A stretch of DNA of 5,825 nt from Fimbriimonadales bacterium (GTDB taxonomy: Bacteria > Armatimonadota > Fimbriimonadia > Fimbriimonadales > ATM1). Below are positions 1 through 5,825 of the stretch, piece by piece. The translations under genes were made by a program, and so were the position numbers. Position 1 is the stretch's first letter. Each line of letters opens with the position of its first letter. The notes under the pieces are model-generated. The model searched no databases, was not told the origin of the DNA, and was given only the letters and a program-made list of their open reading frames with translations. The stretch covers positions 1 through 5,825 of the forward strand of contig JAICGT010000088.1 in assembly GCA_025922995.1 (NCBI GenBank). The letters are read 5' to 3'.

Positions 1-173
1 CCCTGCGCGAGTTCGTTCCACTGTCTGATCTGGTTTGGCGGATATTCCGTGGAGCGAGGTTTGACACCAGCAGCCACGCCGTCAAAGCGGCTAAAAGTAA
101 TCCAATTGTCCTGAGGGCTCGCCGGCTGCGCCAGCGAAATTCCGACTAAAAGCGGCAAAAGCGAAAGCATCAT
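1..173 (-). CDS. Secreted protein of unknown function, N-terminal part only
   Basis: This frame is open from an ATG at 173 to the left edge of the window and gives about 57 residues. It begins MMLSLLPLLVGISLAQPAS: a short hydrophobic core ending in a plausible Ala-Gln signal-peptidase site, so the product is probably exported. The mature part (DNWITFSRFDGVAAGVKPRS...) has no motif that I recognise, and no function is offered. The gene starts 5 bases after the TAA of the MTA phosphorylase gene on the same strand, and a GGAG at 185-188, inside the end of that gene, lies 11 bases upstream of the ATG. This favours the first of the two adjacent Met codons and suggests the gene is the third member of a minus-strand operon. 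The coding call rests on the signal peptide, spacing and ribosome site. The C-terminus is outside the window. Confidence 0.62.
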   Translation of the reverse strand, partial: MMLSLLPLLVGISLAQPASPQDNWITFSRFDGVAAGVKPRSTEYPPNQIRQWNELAQ

Positions 174-178
174 GCTAT

Positions 179-1027
179 TTAGAACTCCGTTTCGAAGATA
201 CGTACATCGTCCTCAGATTGAGCATGGCCGTCACCGCGTGTAAATCGCAGCGCTTCCCTAGCTCCGAGCAACTCCAGGTCCGCCGGCATCGCGGCGATCA
301 TATCAAGGACGACTTGCCGTATGCGTTTGGCGTTTTTTTCGAAAACTTGGAGCACCTGTTGCGCGTTGACCGGTTCTACGTCGGCATGCAAGCCACTGTC
401 GTAATCGGTGATTAAGGCGATATTTACGACTGCCATGCCCAATTCCCTACAAAGATACGCTTCCGGATACTGGGTCATATTGATGACTTCCCAGCCGGCA
501 TCGGAAAACCACTTGCTCTCGGCTTTCGTGCTGAACCGCGGCCCCTGGATAACAACGACCGTGCCGGTCTCGTGCACTTCGATATCATTCTTACGACATG
601 CGTCTATCGCAATACGCCGCAGGGTCGGATCGTAAGTGTCCGCCGGGCTCACGTGCGTGACGATCGGCCCGTCGAAAAAAGTGTCCTTCCTTCCCCTCGT
701 GCGGTCTACAAACTGATCGCTGACGACAAAATCGCCGGGCTTTACATGCCTCTGCAAACTGCCGGCGGCGCATGGGCTGATGATCGCCTTTACACCTAGG
801 GAACGCATCGCCCACACGTTCGCGCGATAGTTGAGCATGTGCGGCGGGATCGTGTGCAGCCGCCCATGCCTCGGCAAAAACGCCACTTTTCTTCCGGAGA
901 CTGTAGCCACGAACAGGCTGTCGCTCGGCGGGCCGTAGGGAGTATCGACCTTGACTTCCCGTACATTTTCTAACAGCGAATAGAATCCCGAACCACCAAA
1001 AACACCTATCTCCGCCACTTGCTTCAT
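179..1027 (-). CDS. mtnP: S-methyl-5'-thioadenosine phosphorylase (MTAP)
   Basis: This is a cytosolic enzyme of the PNP/MTAP nucleoside phosphorylase family. It cleaves methylthioadenosine with phosphate to adenine and methylthioribose-1-phosphate in methionine salvage; enzymes of this family often also accept 5'-deoxyadenosine. The product is 282 residues, normal for the family. Visible motifs are GGSGFY (11-16, phosphate loop), PRHG (52-55) with HMLNYRAN (63-70), SPCAAGSL (84-91), TGTVVVIQGPRFSTKAES (154-171), NMTQYPEA (183-190) and TDYDSG (207-212). The Asp pair in TDYD is the feature that selects 6-aminopurines, so adenine nucleosides rather than inosine or guanosine are expected. The frame is open further upstream to an ATG at 1162, but that extension is antisense-like sequence inside the preceding gene. 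The ATG at 1027 places the glycine-rich phosphate loop at the usual distance from the N-terminus. The start overlaps the stop of the upstream lipoprotein gene as ATGA, and there is no strong ribosome site, so translational coupling is likely. Confidence 0.95.
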   Translation of the reverse strand: MKQVAEIGVFGGSGFYSLLENVREVKVDTPYGPPSDSLFVATVSGRKVAFLPRHGRLHTIPPHMLNYRANVWAMRSLGVKAIISPCAAGSLQRHVKPGDFVVSDQFVDRTRGRKDTFFDGPIVTHVSPADTYDPTLRRIAIDACRKNDIEVHETGTVVVIQGPRFSTKAESKWFSDAGWEVINMTQYPEAYLCRELGMAVVNIALITDYDSGLHADVEPVNAQQVLQVFEKNAKRIRQVVLDMIAAMPADLELLGAREALRFTRGDGHAQSEDDVRIFETEF

Positions 1028-1872
1028 CGATTGGAGCCTACCCGCCTGATCTCCTTCGACATCGCAGCGATGAGCTGCTCGAGGTCGGCGCCCGTCCGTA
1101 ACAACGTGTCTTCGTTCACCTGAATGATTTCGCCGTCCTTGCCTGCTCGGATCGCCTCCCATTCGGGCCCGGAAAATTTGCTCACGTCGGCAGACACAAA
1201 AATGATGTCCGGGTTCAGTTTGATGATCGACTCGGGACTGAACGCCACAAACCGGTCGGTTGGCGGCCCCACCGGCTCACCCCCCGCAGCCCTGACCACG
1301 TCGGCTTGATACGACCCCGTGCCCGCTACCCACGGAGGCGATGCGCTCATTGCTACCATCACCTTGGGCCGGTACGTCGATTTCGGCAAAATCGCGTTTG
1401 CCCGCGCCTGGTGTACGCGGTCGATGACCTCCGACGCTCGAGAATGCGCCTGCAACAACACGCCAAGCTTCGTCACTGAGTCTTCCCAGTCTTGGATCGA
1501 GTCGATATCTAAAACGACAACATCGAACCCCTTCTGGCTTTGCAACTTTTCCAACTCGGCAGGGTTAATCAGGTTCTCTTCGACGAGGACGAGGTCCGGC
1601 TGCAGCTTCACGATCATCTCGATGTCCGGCGTCGGATTGGCGACGATGGTTACCCCCTTGATGTAACTGGGACGAGTATCAACGGACGTGCGGCCCACGA
1701 GAAGGTTCGTTGCATTGAGCAGCGCGACGAGTTCTGTAATCGACGGGCTCAGCGAAATCACGCGTCCGTACACCTTGTCGGGAATCTGGCCGCCGACCTG
1801 CGGCGGAGGGGCGGTGCATCCCGCGAGCAGGGCAAACGCAAGCAAAGGAGACGCCCACTTCATATTTTCCAT
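1024..1872 (-). CDS. BtuF/FepB-type ABC transporter substrate-binding lipoprotein
   Basis: This is a class III periplasmic binding protein of the type that delivers cobalamin, haem or ferric siderophores to BtuCD/FecCD-like transporters. The 282-residue product has a lipoprotein signal, with a hydrophobic stretch at 7-18 followed by the lipobox LAGC (Cys19) and a Pro-rich linker, so it should be membrane-anchored outside the cytoplasm. Family hallmarks are RVISLSPSITE (37-47) at the start of the N-lobe, KLQPDLVLV (89-97), a helical linker around 140-160, PPWVAGTGSYQADVVRAAGG (179-198) opening the C-lobe, and KLNPDIIFVS in the second half. The start could be Met1 (1872) or Met4 (1863); both keep the lipobox, and neither has a strong ribosome site. 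The 3' end overlaps the MTAP start by 4 bases. No permease or ATPase gene is in view, and the upstream region is too short to hold a cobalamin riboswitch. The ligand therefore cannot be told; B12 or another metal chelate is most likely. Confidence 0.92.
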   Translation of the reverse strand: MENMKWASPLLAFALLAGCTAPPPQVGGQIPDKVYGRVISLSPSITELVALLNATNLLVGRTSVDTRPSYIKGVTIVANPTPDIEMIVKLQPDLVLVEENLINPAELEKLQSQKGFDVVVLDIDSIQDWEDSVTKLGVLLQAHSRASEVIDRVHQARANAILPKSTYRPKVMVAMSASPPWVAGTGSYQADVVRAAGGEPVGPPTDRFVAFSPESIIKLNPDIIFVSADVSKFSGPEWEAIRAGKDGEIIQVNEDTLLRTGADLEQLIAAMSKEIRRVGSNR

Positions 1873-1931
1873 TTTGGCACGCAGGAAGTATGCCCCGCGC
1901 GTGGAATAATAAGCGTGGGAGACAAATAATT
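1873..1931. promoter_or_regulatory. Divergent intergenic region between lipoprotein and TPR genes
   Basis: These 59 bases separate two head-to-head start codons, so they must hold both promoters unless one lies inside a neighbouring gene. An AT-rich patch (AATAATAA, about 1905-1912) is the only -10-like sequence. A TTGGCA at 1874-1879 is too far from it (27 bases) to be its -35 partner. A ribosome site GGGAG (1917-1921) serves the plus-strand gene, 10 bases before its ATG. I see no riboswitch-sized structure or clear operator. Confidence 0.4.
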
Positions 1932-2798
1932 ATGCAACTGATTCCTTTTCTGTTGGTAGTGGATGCAATCGTCAGCGGCTCGCTGATGATACACGACGGG
2001 GACATAAACGGCGGAACCATCACCATGCACAACGCAGCCGTGACGATGAAGACCGACGTAAACGCCGAGGGCAAGTATTCGCTGTCAGTACCGCCAGGCA
2101 CATACGACGTAACGATCGAAAGAACCACAGGCGGTCGCAAGAAGAGCCTCGTCTACAACGCGCTCACCATTGTCGACGGTCCGAACAAAGTCGATCTCTT
2201 CTGGCCGTCCATCGAGGACGCTACTTCAAGAGCGGCTTTTATCGACGCGGAATATCGCGCGGGCAAGGCGGCTGCGACGGCAGGGCAGCACCAGGTGGCA
2301 GCCGGACACTTCTCGAACGCCTTGCAGCAGGATGTCAGCCAACATGCTATTTGGGGAGAACTGGCGGTGATGCACGTAATGACCAGCACGCCAGAGGTCG
2401 CGGAAGAAATATATAGAGACGCCCGACTCTGGGGTGCCGGCGCACCGGCTGCTGCCAACATGGGCTATGCCTATTACAAACGCGGCAGGCACGCTCTCGC
2501 GGGCGAAAAATACAAGCAAGCCGCAGAGCTCGACGCCTCGAAGGCAGCGACCTACCTCGCGAACGCAGGGGCGGCGTACTTCGCCGGCCGCATGATGCCG
2601 GAAGCGGAAGCCGCTTACAAGATGGCGTCCGAAGTCCCCGGAGCGGCGGCGACCAGCTGGTACTACTGGGGCGTCTGCGCGCAGTCGAACGGCAACCGAG
2701 ACGCCGCGCTCGCAGGGCTTCGAGGCTATCTGAGAGCAGACCCGAACGGCAGGTTCGCCGCCGACGCCCGGCAGCGAGTCGCTTCGCTGGGAGGCTAG
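1932..2798 (+). CDS. Exported carboxypeptidase-regulatory-like domain + TPR repeat protein
   Basis: This is a predicted exported 288-residue protein of unknown specific role. The N-terminus (MQLIPFLLVVDAIVSG) is a short hydrophobic export signal with a weak cleavage site. Residues 14-90 form a small beta domain of the carboxypeptidase regulatory/CNA-B kind, with the typical run GGTITM...AVTMKTDVNAEGKYSLSVPPGTYDVTI. This is followed by tetratricopeptide helices at about 107-138, a degenerate pair at 141-170, and clearer repeats at 175-203 (NMGYAYYKRGRHALAGEKYKQAAELD), 207-236 (NAGAAYFAGRMMPEAEAAYKMA) and 243-272. TPR arrays bind proteins, so a scaffold or envelope-assembly role is plausible but inferred. 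An in-frame ATG at 1890 would add 14 polar residues ahead of the signal. The ATG at 1932 is preferred because it puts the hydrophobic stretch at the N-terminus and follows GGGAG at 1917-1921. The gene is transcribed away from the lipoprotein operon and ends just before a perfect hairpin. Confidence 0.86.
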   Translation: MQLIPFLLVVDAIVSGSLMIHDGDINGGTITMHNAAVTMKTDVNAEGKYSLSVPPGTYDVTIERTTGGRKKSLVYNALTIVDGPNKVDLFWPSIEDATSRAAFIDAEYRAGKAAATAGQHQVAAGHFSNALQQDVSQHAIWGELAVMHVMTSTPEVAEEIYRDARLWGAGAPAAANMGYAYYKRGRHALAGEKYKQAAELDASKAATYLANAGAAYFAGRMMPEAEAAYKMASEVPGAAATSWYYWGVCAQSNGNRDAALAGLRGYLRADPNGRFAADARQRVASLGG

Positions 2799-2809
2799 AA
2801 AGCGCTAAC

Positions 2810-2844
2810 CGTGCTGCCGAGTCGTTTCTTGACTCGGCAGCACG
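2810..2844. terminator. Perfect 14-bp stem-loop between convergent genes
   Basis: The arms CGTGCTGCCGAGTC (2810-2823) and GACTCGGCAGCACG (2831-2844) are exact inverse complements around a 7-base loop. The hairpin begins 11 bases after the TPR gene stop and 27 bases beyond the end of the opposing YtxH-like gene. Its position between two convergent genes suggests a bidirectional transcription terminator. Neither side has a U-tract (TTGGGTC on plus, GTTAGCG on minus), so it may act without one or serve to protect 3' ends. The structure itself is certain; the function is inferred. Confidence 0.75.
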
Positions 2845-2871
2845 TTGGGTCACGCCGCCGTGATTGTTTCC

Positions 2872-3129
2872 CTATTTTTGCTGGTCGGCAAGCTGACCGG
2901 CGTCGGCGGTCGCATGCTTGACGGCTTGCGACACCTTGTGCCGGGCGCCTTTCGCCCGATTGCGGAGATCGCGCGCGGTTCGCGCGATCATCTCGCCTTC
3001 CTTGTGGGCAAGGCTCACCGCTTTGTCTTTAATCAACGCCCTGCGGCGTTTGCCGCTCTTCGGGTCTAACACATACATAGCTGCGGCTCCGAGTGCCAAA
3101 GCGCCTAACGTTCCGAGAACTTTGTTCAT
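2872..3129 (-). CDS. Small YtxH-like membrane protein
   Basis: This is an 85-residue protein with a glycine/alanine-rich transmembrane segment (about 3-20), then DPKSGKRRR (22-30), then a basic, amphipathic, Ala/Lys/Arg-rich helix to the C-terminus (IARTARDLRNRAKGARHKVSQ, 48-68). The layout of one N-terminal membrane helix, a 'DPxxGxRRR' turn and a charged helix is seen in many short YtxH-domain or BON-associated envelope proteins in Gram-negative lineages. Their biochemical role is not established, though some relatives are linked to general stress. The start at 3129 puts the membrane helix at the very N-terminus. No Shine-Dalgarno sequence precedes it; instead TATAAA lies at 3135-3140. The gene is convergent with the TPR gene and divergent from the receiver gene, so it is probably monocistronic. 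Confidence 0.85.
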   Translation of the reverse strand: MNKVLGTLGALALGAAAMYVLDPKSGKRRRALIKDKAVSLAHKEGEMIARTARDLRNRAKGARHKVSQAVKHATADAGQLADQQK

Positions 3130-3134
3130 GGCAT

Positions 3135-3140
3135 TTTATA
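3135..3140 (-). promoter_or_regulatory. Possible -10 element for a leaderless YtxH-like mRNA
   Basis: On the minus strand TATAAA ends 5 bases before the ATG of the YtxH-like gene. If it is used as a -10 box, transcription would begin about at the start codon, giving a leaderless message; this agrees with the lack of a ribosome site. No good -35 is seen 16-18 bases further upstream, so the call is weak. Confidence 0.3.
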
Positions 3141-3241
3141 CGCCAGGTTCGGCGGTTAGGTGGCGCGGTCCGCGATACGAAATGCGAGGGCAACGAGACA
3201 CGATTCGGAGTTCTTGGTTCCCACACTATTAGCGAAGATGA

Positions 3242-3260
3242 CCGAACTTTCCAAAGTCGG
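3242..3260. promoter_or_regulatory. Near-perfect palindrome upstream of receiver gene (operator candidate)
   Basis: CCGAACTTT and AAAGTCGG pair over 8 base pairs around a CC centre, with one extra A in the left arm. The element sits 3 bases upstream of the -10-like TATACT at 3264-3269, covering the place where a -35 box and spacer would be. A DNA site for a dimeric regulator is therefore plausible. The 2-base centre makes an RNA hairpin unlikely. Confidence 0.4.
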
Positions 3261-3263
3261 CTG

Positions 3264-3269
3264 TATACT
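3264..3269 (+). promoter_or_regulatory. Candidate -10 box for receiver gene
   Basis: TATACT matches the bacterial -10 consensus at 5 of 6 positions and would start transcription near 3276, about 29 bases before the receiver ATG. The -35 region is poor: the closest match, ATGACC at 3238-3243, is 20 bases away. An activator-dependent promoter or an alternative sigma factor is possible. Confidence 0.42.
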
Positions 3270-3304
3270 GAGACGTAAGTGGTCATCGCCACGCGGAGAG
3301 AATC

Positions 3305-3688
3305 ATGGTTAGCCCGCTTCCGAGGAAAACGGTTCTTGTTGTCGACGACGAGCCATCGGTTCGCGAACTGCTTGCGATGATCGTCGCCGACGCCGGCTAT
3401 GTATCGCATTCAGTTGAAAGCGCCGAGGCAGCGTTGCGGGCCCTGGAGTCGATCGCCCCCGACACTTGCCTCGTGATTTCGGACGTGGTCTTGGGCGGCA
3501 TGGACGGATTCGACCTTGCCCAGCGAGTTCGAGCCAAGTACCCGGAGCTGCCGGTCTTGCTGATTTCGGGTTACCTGGGAGAGGGCCATGACCTGGCGTC
3601 GCTTCCCGACGGTATCGAATTCCGTCGCAAGCCCATCGCGGTGCGTGACATCAAGGCAGTTCTGGATGCTAGTTGTAGCCTCGGATAG
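3305..3688 (+). CDS. Stand-alone CheY-like response regulator receiver protein
   Basis: This is a 127-residue single-domain receiver that accepts a phosphoryl group from a histidine kinase or phosphotransfer protein and signals through protein contacts. All key residues are present: the acidic pair and metal ligands in VVDDE (Asp14, Asp15), phospho-acceptor Asp60 in ISDVVLGGMDG, switch Ser88 in LLISGY, aromatic Phe106, and Lys109-Pro110 in FRRKPI. The FRRKPI and SGY pattern is like the receiver domains attached to hybrid histidine kinases. There is no DNA-binding or enzymatic output domain, and the protein ends right after the last receiver helix. The start is supported by GGAGAG at 3295-3300. 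No kinase gene is adjacent, so the partner is unknown. The gene faces clpC convergently and is divergent from the YtxH-like gene. Confidence 0.96.
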   Translation: MVSPLPRKTVLVVDDEPSVRELLAMIVADAGYVSHSVESAEAALRALESIAPDTCLVISDVVLGGMDGFDLAQRVRAKYPELPVLLISGYLGEGHDLASLPDGIEFRRKPIAVRDIKAVLDASCSLG

Positions 3689-3751
3689 GCTCTACTGCTA
3701 CCCTGTGACGTAAAGCGAGTTCCGACACGCCGGGGCCATGGAATACGACAA

Positions 3752-3780
3752 AGCCCTCGTCCGCAAAGCGGACGAGGGCT
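3752..3780 (-). terminator. Intrinsic terminator of clpC
   Basis: Arms AGCCCTCGTCCGC (3752-3764) and GCGGACGAGGGCT (3768-3780) form a perfect 13-bp GC-rich stem with a 3-base loop. The stem begins 14 bases after the clpC stop. On the minus strand it is followed by TTGTCGTATT, a moderate U-rich run. The receiver gene, coming from the other side and ending at 3688, has no hairpin of its own and may share this one, although the plus-strand side lacks a U-tract. Confidence 0.85.
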
Positions 3781-3794
3781 GGTTGCCGGAAGCT

Positions 3795-5825
3795 TTAGTT
3801 GTTGACGATCTGCTCTTCTTCGAGAGGGCTGCCGCCGGAGCCTTCGCCCTTGCGGAACAGGATCTGGCCGTTCTTGTCGAGCTCGACGCGGATCTTGTCG
3901 CCCGGTTCGAAACGGCCGAGAAGCATTTCCTCGCTGAGCGGGTCTTCGATGAACTTCTGGACTGCTCGTCGCAGCGGCCTTGCTCCCATATCTGGGGCAT
4001 AGCCTTCGCGGGCGAGCATGTCCTTGACCTCCTGCGAGACCTCGATCTGCAACCGGTTGCGCGAAGTCTGCTGGTTCACGCGGGCGATCTGCAGGTCGAC
4101 GATCTGGAGAATCTCTTCCTTGGAAAGGTGATGGAACACGATGATCTCGTCGAGACGGTTGAGGAACTCCGGCCGGAACAGCTTGCGCATCTCCGACAGC
4201 ATTTTGTTCTTCATCGACTCGTAAGCCTTCGGGTCGCTGGGATCGACGCGTGTCTGGCGGAAGCCAAGTCCGGTTTCTTCGTCGATCGGTTTGACGCCGA
4301 CGTTGCTCGTCATGATGATGACTGTGTTTCGGAAGTCCACGACTCGGCCCTGCGAGTCGGTGAGGCGTCCGTCTTCCAGAACCTGGAGGAGGATGTTGAA
4401 CACGTCCGGGTGGGCTTTCTCGATCTCATCGAGCAGCACCACGCAGTACGGGTTGCGCCGCACGGCTTCGGTCAGTTGGCCGCCGTCTTCGTGCCCAACG
4501 TATCCGGGAGGGGCTCCGACCAAGCGGCTAACGCTGAAGCGCTCCATGTACTCGGACATGTCGATGCGAACGATATTGTTCTCGTTCTCGAAGAGGTAGG
4601 CGGCGAGCGCCTTTGCCATTTCGGTCTTTCCGACGCCCGTCGGGCCGAGGAACACGAAGCTGCCCATGGGGCGCTTCGGATCCTTGATGCCGGAGCGCGA
4701 ACGCCGAACGGCTCGCGAGATCGCGGAAACCGCGTCGTGCTGGCCGATGATGCGGGCATGGAGGTCTTCTTCCATGCGAAGCAGTTTCTGACTTTCGGTC
4801 TGCACCAGGCGGCTGACCGGAATGCCTGTCCAGCTCTCGACGATGTGGGCAATTTCTTCTTCGCCCACTCGCGGCTCGTCGACGGTCGCGCTGCGCCAGT
4901 CGTCCTCGCGCTTGTCGATCTCCGTTTCCATCGAGTCGATCTCTTCGCGCAACGGGGCGACGCGGTCGTCGAGGTCCTTGCGCTTTTCGAGATGCTCCAA
5001 CTCTCGCTTCTTCTTTTCCAACTGTTGCTTATCCAGTCGAATGTCGAGCGGCGGCAGGCTCTGTTGCAACCGAACGCGGCTGGCGGCCTCGTCGATCAAA
5101 TCGATCGCCTTATCCGGTAGCGTTCGGTCGCTGATGTAGCGGTTCGAAAGCTGCACGGCGGCGTCGATGGCGTCGTCGGTGATTTCTACACCGTGGTGCG
5201 CCTCGTAACGCTCGCGGAGGCCCTTCAGGATGTCGCCGGCTTCGTCTTCCGATGGCTCGCGAACCTGAACGGGCTGGAAGCGTCGCTCCAAGGCCGCGTC
5301 TCGCTCGATGTACTTGCGGAACTCGTCCTGGGTCGTCGCGCCGATGCACTGCAGTTCCCCGCGTGCGAGAGCGGGCTTCATGATGTTGCTGGCGTCTATG
5401 GCGCCTTCTGCGGCGCCGGCGCCGACCAGCGTGTGTAGCTCGTCCACGAACAGAATGACCTCGCCATCCGCTCGGCGGACTTCTTCCATCACGCGCTTCA
5501 TACGCTCTTCGAATTCGCCCCGATATTTGGTGCCCGCCACCAACGCCGCCAAGTCCAGAGCAACAATGCGTTTGTCCTGAATCTGCTCCGGCACATCGCC
5601 GTTTACGATTCGCTGCGCGAGGCCCTCGGCGACGGCGGTTTTGCCCACGCCGGGCTCACCGATCAATACCGGGTTGTTCTTGGTTCGGCGGCTCAGGATC
5701 TGCATGACTCGCTCGATCTCGTTCTGCCTGCCGATCACCGGGTCGAGCTTTTCTTGGCGCGCCATTTCGGTCAGGTCTCTGCCGAACTCGTCGAGAGTTT
5801 GCGTCTGCGAACGCGCGCCCGAGCG
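3795..5825 (-). CDS. clpC: ATP-dependent Clp protease ATP-binding subunit ClpC (5' end outside window)
   Basis: This is an Hsp100/AAA+ unfoldase that feeds proteins into ClpP. The last 676 residues are visible. The frame stays open to the right edge, reading [15 protein letters not shown] through Met 5765, so that Met is internal and the N-terminal substrate/adaptor domain (roughly 150 residues) lies outside. Counting from the edge, NBD1 has Walker A GEPGVGKT (56-63), pore loop [12 protein letters not shown] (98-109), Walker B VILFVDE (123-129) and an arginine-finger region ALERRF (178-183). A short coiled-coil middle domain of ClpC size follows (about 260-315). NBD2 has GPTGVGKT (394-401), pore loop GYVGHEDGG (441-449), VVLLDE (462-467) and a sensor-2 GARPLRR near the end. 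The LGF tripeptide at 520-522 is the ClpP-docking loop, which separates ClpC from the disaggregase ClpB, as does the short middle domain. All catalytic residues appear intact. The middle domain lacks the usual F-E-(K/R)-A stretch. The gene ends at a strong hairpin. Confidence 0.97.
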   Translation of the reverse strand, partial: RSGARSQTQTLDEFGRDLTEMARQEKLDPVIGRQNEIERVMQILSRRTKNNPVLIGEPGVGKTAVAEGLAQRIVNGDVPEQIQDKRIVALDLAALVAGTKYRGEFEERMKRVMEEVRRADGEVILFVDELHTLVGAGAAEGAIDASNIMKPALARGELQCIGATTQDEFRKYIERDAALERRFQPVQVREPSEDEAGDILKGLRERYEAHHGVEITDDAIDAAVQLSNRYISDRTLPDKAIDLIDEAASRVRLQQSLPPLDIRLDKQQLEKKKRELEHLEKRKDLDDRVAPLREEIDSMETEIDKREDDWRSATVDEPRVGEEEIAHIVESWTGIPVSRLVQTESQKLLRMEEDLHARIIGQHDAVSAISRAVRRSRSGIKDPKRPMGSFVFLGPTGVGKTEMAKALAAYLFENENNIVRIDMSEYMERFSVSRLVGAPPGYVGHEDGGQLTEAVRRNPYCVVLLDEIEKAHPDVFNILLQVLEDGRLTDSQGRVVDFRNTVIIMTSNVGVKPIDEETGLGFRQTRVDPSDPKAYESMKNKMLSEMRKLFRPEFLNRLDEIIVFHHLSKEEILQIVDLQIARVNQQTSRNRLQIEVSQEVKDMLAREGYAPDMGARPLRRAVQKFIEDPLSEEMLLGRFEPGDKIRVELDKNGQILFRKGEGSGGSPLEEEQIVNN

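Noticed and set aside
1028..1162. N-terminal extension of MTAP by 45 residues to an ATG at 1162
   Set aside because: The added residues (Arg/Gly-rich) come from a second frame of the lipoprotein gene and match nothing in the MTAP family. The ATG at 1027 gives normal family length.
1873..1931. Cobalamin riboswitch before the BtuF-like gene
   Set aside because: Only 59 bases lie between the divergent starts, far shorter than a B12 riboswitch, and no B12-box-like sequence is seen.
1679..2140. A 153-codon minus-strand open frame spanning the divergent intergenic region
   Set aside because: It overlaps the starts of two well-supported genes in other frames, and its translation contains out-of-frame lipoprotein sequence, with no domain or ribosome site.
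2967..2989. Inverted repeat GATCGCGCG / CGCGCGATC
   Set aside because: It lies inside the YtxH-like coding sequence, where the repeated Ala-Arg residues (IARTARD) written in GC-rich codons explain it.
3164..3174. Palindrome CGCGGTCCGCG upstream of the YtxH-like gene
   Set aside because: It is only 5 bp per arm, made of G and C in a GC-rich region, and not placed relative to a promoter; this is expected by chance.
3738..5120. A 460-codon open frame on the plus strand opposite clpC
   Set aside because: It lies wholly antisense to a clear AAA+ gene, its translation is low-complexity (Leu/Val/Asp/Glu/His-rich) with no motif, and its Met overlaps the terminator region. It is a codon-bias artefact of the GC-rich clpC sequence.
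1..5825. Defence island, CRISPR, mobile element, tRNA or phage genes
   Set aside because: There are no direct-repeat arrays, transposase or integrase motifs, cloverleaf-like sequences or phage proteins. All recognisable genes are housekeeping or envelope/signalling types.

Overview
The window looks like ordinary chromosomal DNA, moderately GC-rich and densely coded, from a bacterium that makes outer-envelope lipoproteins and also carries a ClpC-type Hsp100. A BtuF-like lipoprotein, a bacterial/archaeal-style 6-aminopurine MTA phosphorylase, ClpC with an LGF-type ClpP loop, and a YtxH-like 'DPxxGxRRR' membrane peptide together fit a diderm member of the Terrabacteria side of the tree, for example Armatimonadota (Fimbriimonas-like). 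This placement is an inference from gene content and is not proven. I saw no mobile element, CRISPR array, tRNA, rRNA or prophage.

Layout. (1) Positions 1-1872, minus strand: a tight three-gene run. It begins with a cobalamin/iron-complex-type substrate-binding lipoprotein (1024-1872). This overlaps by ATGA the gene for S-methyl-5'-thioadenosine phosphorylase (179-1027), which is followed after 5 bases by the start of a secreted protein running off the left edge (1-173). (2) A 59-base divergent intergenic region leads to a plus-strand exported protein with a carboxypeptidase-regulatory-like beta domain and TPR repeats (1932-2798). (3) A perfect 14-bp hairpin (2810-2844) lies between that gene and a convergent minus-strand small YtxH-like membrane protein (2872-3129). 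(4) A 175-base divergent intergenic region holds a -10 element and a near-perfect palindrome. It precedes a stand-alone CheY-like receiver protein on the plus strand (3305-3688). (5) Convergent to it, with a strong stem-loop at 3752-3780, is the minus-strand clpC gene (3795-5825), which is missing its N-terminus beyond the right edge.

Functional reading. The lipoprotein and MTAP are probably co-translated, which hints at a link between corrinoid or metal-chelate capture and disposal of 5'-deoxyadenosine/methylthioadenosine, but no permease or ATPase is visible. The receiver protein, YtxH-like peptide and ClpC look like separate transcription units of general housekeeping or stress character. 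I found no clear candidate for a novel multi-gene system. The more interesting details are the lipoprotein-MTAP coupling, the palindrome beside the receiver gene promoter, and a diverged ClpC middle domain.
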